Part shown: positions 54,310 to 64,000 of the stretch, piece after piece
Layout: every line of letters begins with the position of its first letter
Numbering within the stretch: position 1 is the stretch's first letter
From: Salvator merianae
Taxonomy: Eukaryota > Chordata > Lepidosauria > Squamata > Teiidae
Reading direction: 5' to 3'
Assembly: GCA_003586115.2 (NCBI GenBank)
Contig: QVOM02000070.1
Span: 888,189 to 952,188 of the forward strand
DNA length: 64,000 nucleotides
Position numbers and translations under genes: made by a program
The notes under the pieces: model-generated
Database searches by the model: none
What the model saw: the letters and a program-made list of their open reading frames with translations, nothing else
Told to the model about the DNA's origin: nothing

Positions 54310-54657
54310 TAACTGAAACTGGCTACCTCCTTCCAATCTGCTTGTTGGGTACCACCAAGTTGTGGCCAGCTCCTGGTTGACAACATGGGCACCTCAGTGG
54401 ACACCTCTATGCAGTTTTCTTGCTATTGCCAATTCCAGGGAGAGGTTGAGGGTTGAACCAGCGACCCTTTGCTTTCCAGGCAGTTTGTTTTAGCACTGAT
54501 CTACAGCCGCTTCCAGACTCCATGGGCCCCTACGCAGTTTTCTTGGCAGAGATACAGAAGTGGTTTGCCATTGCCTACTTCCAGGTAGAAGCTTGGGATT
54601 GAACCTGCAACCCACTGCTTTTCAGGCAATTTACCACTGAGCTACAGCTACTCCCAC
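54310..54657 (-). repeat. Two reverse tRNA-derived SINE copies in tandem
   Basis: Both contain the reverse of ttgatccc-like B boxes (gggttgaaccagcgaccctt, gggattgaacctgcaaccca) and reverse A boxes (tagcactgatctacagc, taccactgagctacagc). They match the forward SINE at 19909. Confidence 0.65.
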
Positions 54658-55269
54658 TTCCTAGAAGAGATTAATGCAGATAAGAGTGCCTCCAGAGCAC
54701 TCAGCATGCCTTTGTCTAGACGCAGCTGAACTCAGCGCTGTGGAAAGCTGGCCTAGGTTATATGTGGCTGGAGAGGGCATTCCCAGAGAAAGGAAGAATG
54801 CTTCTCTTTTTTCGTTGATGTGGCCAGTCACAGCACAGCTGTTTTGAACTGGCCACTGAGTATGCCGGGCAAAATTGAACATGCACAAATGGTTTATTAA
54901 AGGCAGAGCAATTCTGCTTGTCTCGGTGTGGGGTGGGAAGAAGGAAGGGAGACAGAATTCCAAGCTCTCTATATGCAGGAGCAACATGCAAGCTGTGGTT
55001 GAGTTTTTGAGAGACAGAATCCAGCCCTCGGCAAAAGCACAGCACTCCTTGCTGCTGCTGCTTGTGAACAAAAGAAGCCTGCAATGGGCAGATTTTATGT
55101 GCTCAGCCATTCCTCCCATTATTTGTATGCAAAATGTCCAAGGAACAGCGCAAACATAAACCAGTAGAACTAATTGGTGCCGCAAGAACTTTACCTACTG
55201 TGAGGCTTTCAGAGCAAAATCTGTGATTGGTTGTCCAACCTCCTTTTTATTAAAGTCAGAGAGGCTTAC

Positions 55270-55322
55270 TCAGTGTGTGTGCGCGTGTGTGTGTGCGTGC
55301 ATGTGCACGCACATGTGCACCC
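55270..55322. repeat. Alternating purine-pyrimidine (TG/CG/CA) tract
   Basis: About 50 bases of gtgtgtgcgcgtgtgtgtgt type, then a near palindrome tgcatgtgcacgcacatgtg. It is a candidate Z-DNA former. Confidence 0.7.
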
Positions 55323-55612
55323 ACAAGTGTTCTGCATGCAGGGTTGGAGATGCTAGGAAGAAGGAGGGAGTTAGCAAATAATGAGTTAGCAAATTTGGTA
55401 TGGGGGTGAAATTTGTGACTAATCATTTCCTTTCTGCATTATCTAACCCAAGGGTAGATAATGCGAAAGGAAAGCTCTTTTCGCTTTGCTGATACATTAT
55501 CTCATTCTGAAAGTAGACTTAAGGTGGATTTAAAAAGCAAAGGCATAGTTGTTCATTATGAAGATAGCCCTTCGAATAGAGAACTGTGGTCTGTAAAATC
55601 GGACACAGCATG

Positions 55613-55802
55613 GTGTGCTGGTTAAAGTCTCAAAGTAAGACGTGGGAGCATCAGGGTTCATAGAAACACACTGGGAGACATGGGTTCAGCCTCTGCTTCC
55701 CAACCTTACCTTACCTTACCGAGCTGTTGGGAGGATATAATGGTTGTCGATTCTGAGCCCTTCAGAGAAAAAGGTAGGATATAAGCATTGTAAATAAATA
55801 AA
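55613..55802 (+). repeat. tRNA-derived SINE, forward
   Basis: The head is ggtgtgctggttaaagtctc with a B-box-like agggttcatag. The tail is aaaggtaggatataagcatt followed by AAATAAATAAAA. Confidence 0.6.
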
Positions 55803-56090
55803 ACAAGGTGTGTCATTAATGTAGAGCTAGGATGCTCTACAAAGGAAGCTCAGAAGTGGCTACTGAGAAAGGAACTTGCAAATACCCAAACTCAAATTGG
55901 TTCACTCTGTTCCTTAATGATTCAGCTCTAATGAGTTTTATTTTAATTAAGTTCTTGGTTACATTCATTCCAGTATTGAAAATTCCTGGAACCATACAAT
56001 CAGGAATGGATGCTTACATTCTGAGATTTTATCCATCTTTTTTAGTTTAGAGCTAGAAATTCACACTAAAATCATGTTTCTTGTATGATG

Positions 56091-56165
56091 AGAAGAGAAG
56101 AGAAGAGAAGAGAAGAGAAGAGAAGAGAAGAGAAGAGAAGAGAAGAGAAGAGAAGAGAAGAGAGA
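56091..56165. repeat. (AGAAG)15 microsatellite
   Basis: Fifteen perfect pentanucleotide units lie about 275 bases downstream of the protease stop codon, probably in or just past its 3' UTR. Confidence 0.95.
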
Positions 56166-56439
56166 AAGGCACTGCAGTTCTAGGGATTCTTGTTACACAT
56201 TCTCATTGATACGGGAACAAAGTGAATTTAATTTAGGGCTACTTGCTTTAAGTATACAGGGTTCATTAAGATCTTTTGCAGAAATGCCTCTTGAGTGCCA
56301 GGTTAGATTCTACTGGATTCAGTGAGACATCTCTCTAGGAAAAATGTACTTATGTTTCTAGAGCAAGGCAAGAGGGAAAAGAAGAGGAGACTGCTAGTAA
56401 TTTTTTCCAGTGATGTGATTCGTGGAGTTTCGAGTATGT

Positions 56440-62251
<5,812 letters not shown>

Positions 62252-64000
62252 CTATGACCAAAAAAGCAGAGACCTCAGGAATCTCAGAGGAAGAGCGGGA
62301 ATGGACACAATTATTTGGCATGAAGCTTGTCTTGAACAGCCTGTATATATTGTCAGAGGGTGAGCTGCTGATAATGGCAGTTCATTTTCCCCCAAGAGAC
62401 AGATAATGAGCAAAGAAGCAGCAGAAAGGCAGAAATTACCTACCTCTCATTCAGACAGTAAGATATACAAATGGGGCCTACAACTAGACTTTGGGAAAGA
62501 TTTATTTTCGAGTTACACCTTTCCTGATCTTGTTGGTGCCTTTAAGTTGAGTTTAATTCTTGGTGATCACATGGATAAGTGTTCACCATCTTGTCTTGTC
62601 TTTGATTAGACCTCTTCAGCTGATTCAAGGATATGCCAACAGTGTTGACACACACATTGGAGTAGGTTGGGCAGTGGGGGAGATTCCCTTTCATCTCTTA
62701 AACCACAGGCAGATCTGTTGCGGGTCAATGGCTACTAGGTGAACCAATGGCTACCAGAACTGATGCCTTGGTACTGCCTCCAGGTTGGAGAGACTGGATG
62801 TTTCTGAAGGCCATTTGCAGAGAGTTGAGAGCAGGTGAAGGTTTTGCCTTTGTCTTCTGCTTAAGAATGCCTAGGAGCAATTGGTGGGCCACTGTGTGAG
62901 ATGGGATGCTGGATTAGCTGGGCTGTGGCCTGATCCAACAGGGCTCCTCTTATGTTCTTATGATTCACCACTCCATTCCACTCGTCTCTTTGATCCTAGA
63001 CATCAATCATGTCCATTGCTTCCCCTTTTTTCTACTTCACCTTTGCCAAGACGAATAGTATTTTCCATTCCATTGCCTACTCACGTCACATATCCAAAGT
63101 AATTACTAATCACCTCAATGGAGCTATCAGGTTTTATTTGTTCCAAGACTGATCCATTGGTTCTTCTTATATCAATTATGTTCTTAGTAACCATCTCAGC
63201 GCACAGACTTTGAAGAAATCTATTTCTTTGACTTTTCCAGCAGTCAGATCCTCTGAAGATGGATATTATCATAGCCACATCCAAAAGCTTAGGTTCAAAG
63301 CAGAACTATGGAACACGGCATAATAACCCTAAAACTATGACACATGAGACGGAAACTGGCCTTGGAAGCCTCCATGCTTCCAAACTAGTTCATGGTAGAT
63401 TAGCAGCTCCAAATGTAGCATCTGGACATATCACTAACTCTGGCCTGCTTTCACTTTTGGGTAACTCAGGAAAGAGCCAAGCCCTGCCAATCTGGGAGGA
63501 GAAAGCCACCCTCCTGGACACCATAATTCCTTTCCCCAACAACTAACATGAATTATGTGGTTTCTTAACCCATTGAGCCCTTTTTGGATTCTTCTGCCCC
63601 GATCCCGGAACACTAGAGATTTTTTTCCCCTTTTGGGGGTGGGTGGGATGCTTTCTTGAAATTTCTGTGAAATGCGGATAACGTTATTTAGCAACTCCTC
63701 CAAGTACTGTTATTGTATTTGCATTATATCTTTAATTACCATGCTAAACAGGAGTGCATTTTGGTGTACCAACTCCTATTTTCCCACTGCAACACCATTT
63801 TGATTCCAGATGAGCTCTTAAACTTTGCAGTGATCTCACAAGGAAATTCATGTGGGACGTTTATGTCAGGATCATTTACCCACAGAATGTTTCAAGGAAG
63901 AACAGAAAAGTAGAACTGACTTTCCCAGGTTTTCCTCAGGAGAGTATTCACAGGGATCTATTTTTGTGGTACTTTTCTGCATTCCAAGCTAAAGCTCCTC
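62252..64000. other. Protease upstream intron, partial
   Basis: The intron runs off the window. It holds a forward CR1/L2-type tail at 62720-62965 (ccatttgcagagagttgaga, then tgatccaacagggctcctct). I searched it for the His57 exon (TAAHC) and did not find it. Confidence 0.6.
62720..62965 (+). repeat. CR1/L2-type LINE 3' tail, forward
   Basis: The copy has ggccatttgcagagagttga, gagcaggtgaaggttttgcc and ggcctgatccaacagggctc, ending gttcttatgattc. Confidence 0.75.

Noticed and set aside
54661..55185. 174-codon minus-strand open frame, one of the longest outside the genes
   Set aside because: No recognisable domain, overlapping open frames on both strands, no promoter or splice context; composition looks non-coding.
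62252..64000. Search for the protease exon with catalytic His57
   Set aside because: No minus-strand TAAHC-like segment with flanking splice sites is present; it must lie outside the window.

Overview
This window is vertebrate nuclear DNA, most probably from a squamate reptile. Genes are split by long introns with GT-AG junctions, promoters are CpG-rich, and the repeats fit that group: tRNA-headed SINEs with a Bov-B-like tail, CR1/L2-type and RTE/Bov-B-type LINE fragments, an L1 piece, a possible DIRS-like fragment, and many short elements with terminal inverted repeats. The species is not determined.

Layout. (1) 1-2140: decayed retroelement sequence, no gene. (2) 2263-20767, minus: a complete 11-exon PSMC4 gene (26S proteasome ATPase RPT3/TBP7). 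All exons were placed by hand and sum to 418 residues, the human length. (3) 20768-23250: CpG-rich promoter DNA between two divergent genes. (4) 23250-38260 (possibly to about 40000), plus: a gene whose predicted 869-residue product has a Myb/SANT-like DNA-binding domain, a helical linker, a SCAN domain and a charged tail, with no C2H2 zinc fingers. (5) 40000-45700: repeats and a second CpG-rich promoter-like block. (6) 45700-48893, plus: a second SCAN gene with an intact SCAN domain, then a frame break and a degenerate zinc-finger-like exon near 51.7 kb. (7) 49-56 kb: repeats only. (8) 56440-62251, minus: the last three coding exons of a kallikrein/trypsin-like serine protease; the exons with the signal peptide and catalytic His lie beyond the right edge.

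The genes do not form one pathway. PSMC4 is housekeeping. The two SCAN genes are putative transcription cofactors that could dimerise through SCAN. The protease resembles the reptile kallikrein group from which venom serine proteases derive, but nothing here shows venom function. The most unusual item is the Myb-SCAN protein, which joins two domains that both have transposable-element ancestry. Next is the odd cysteine set of the protease.
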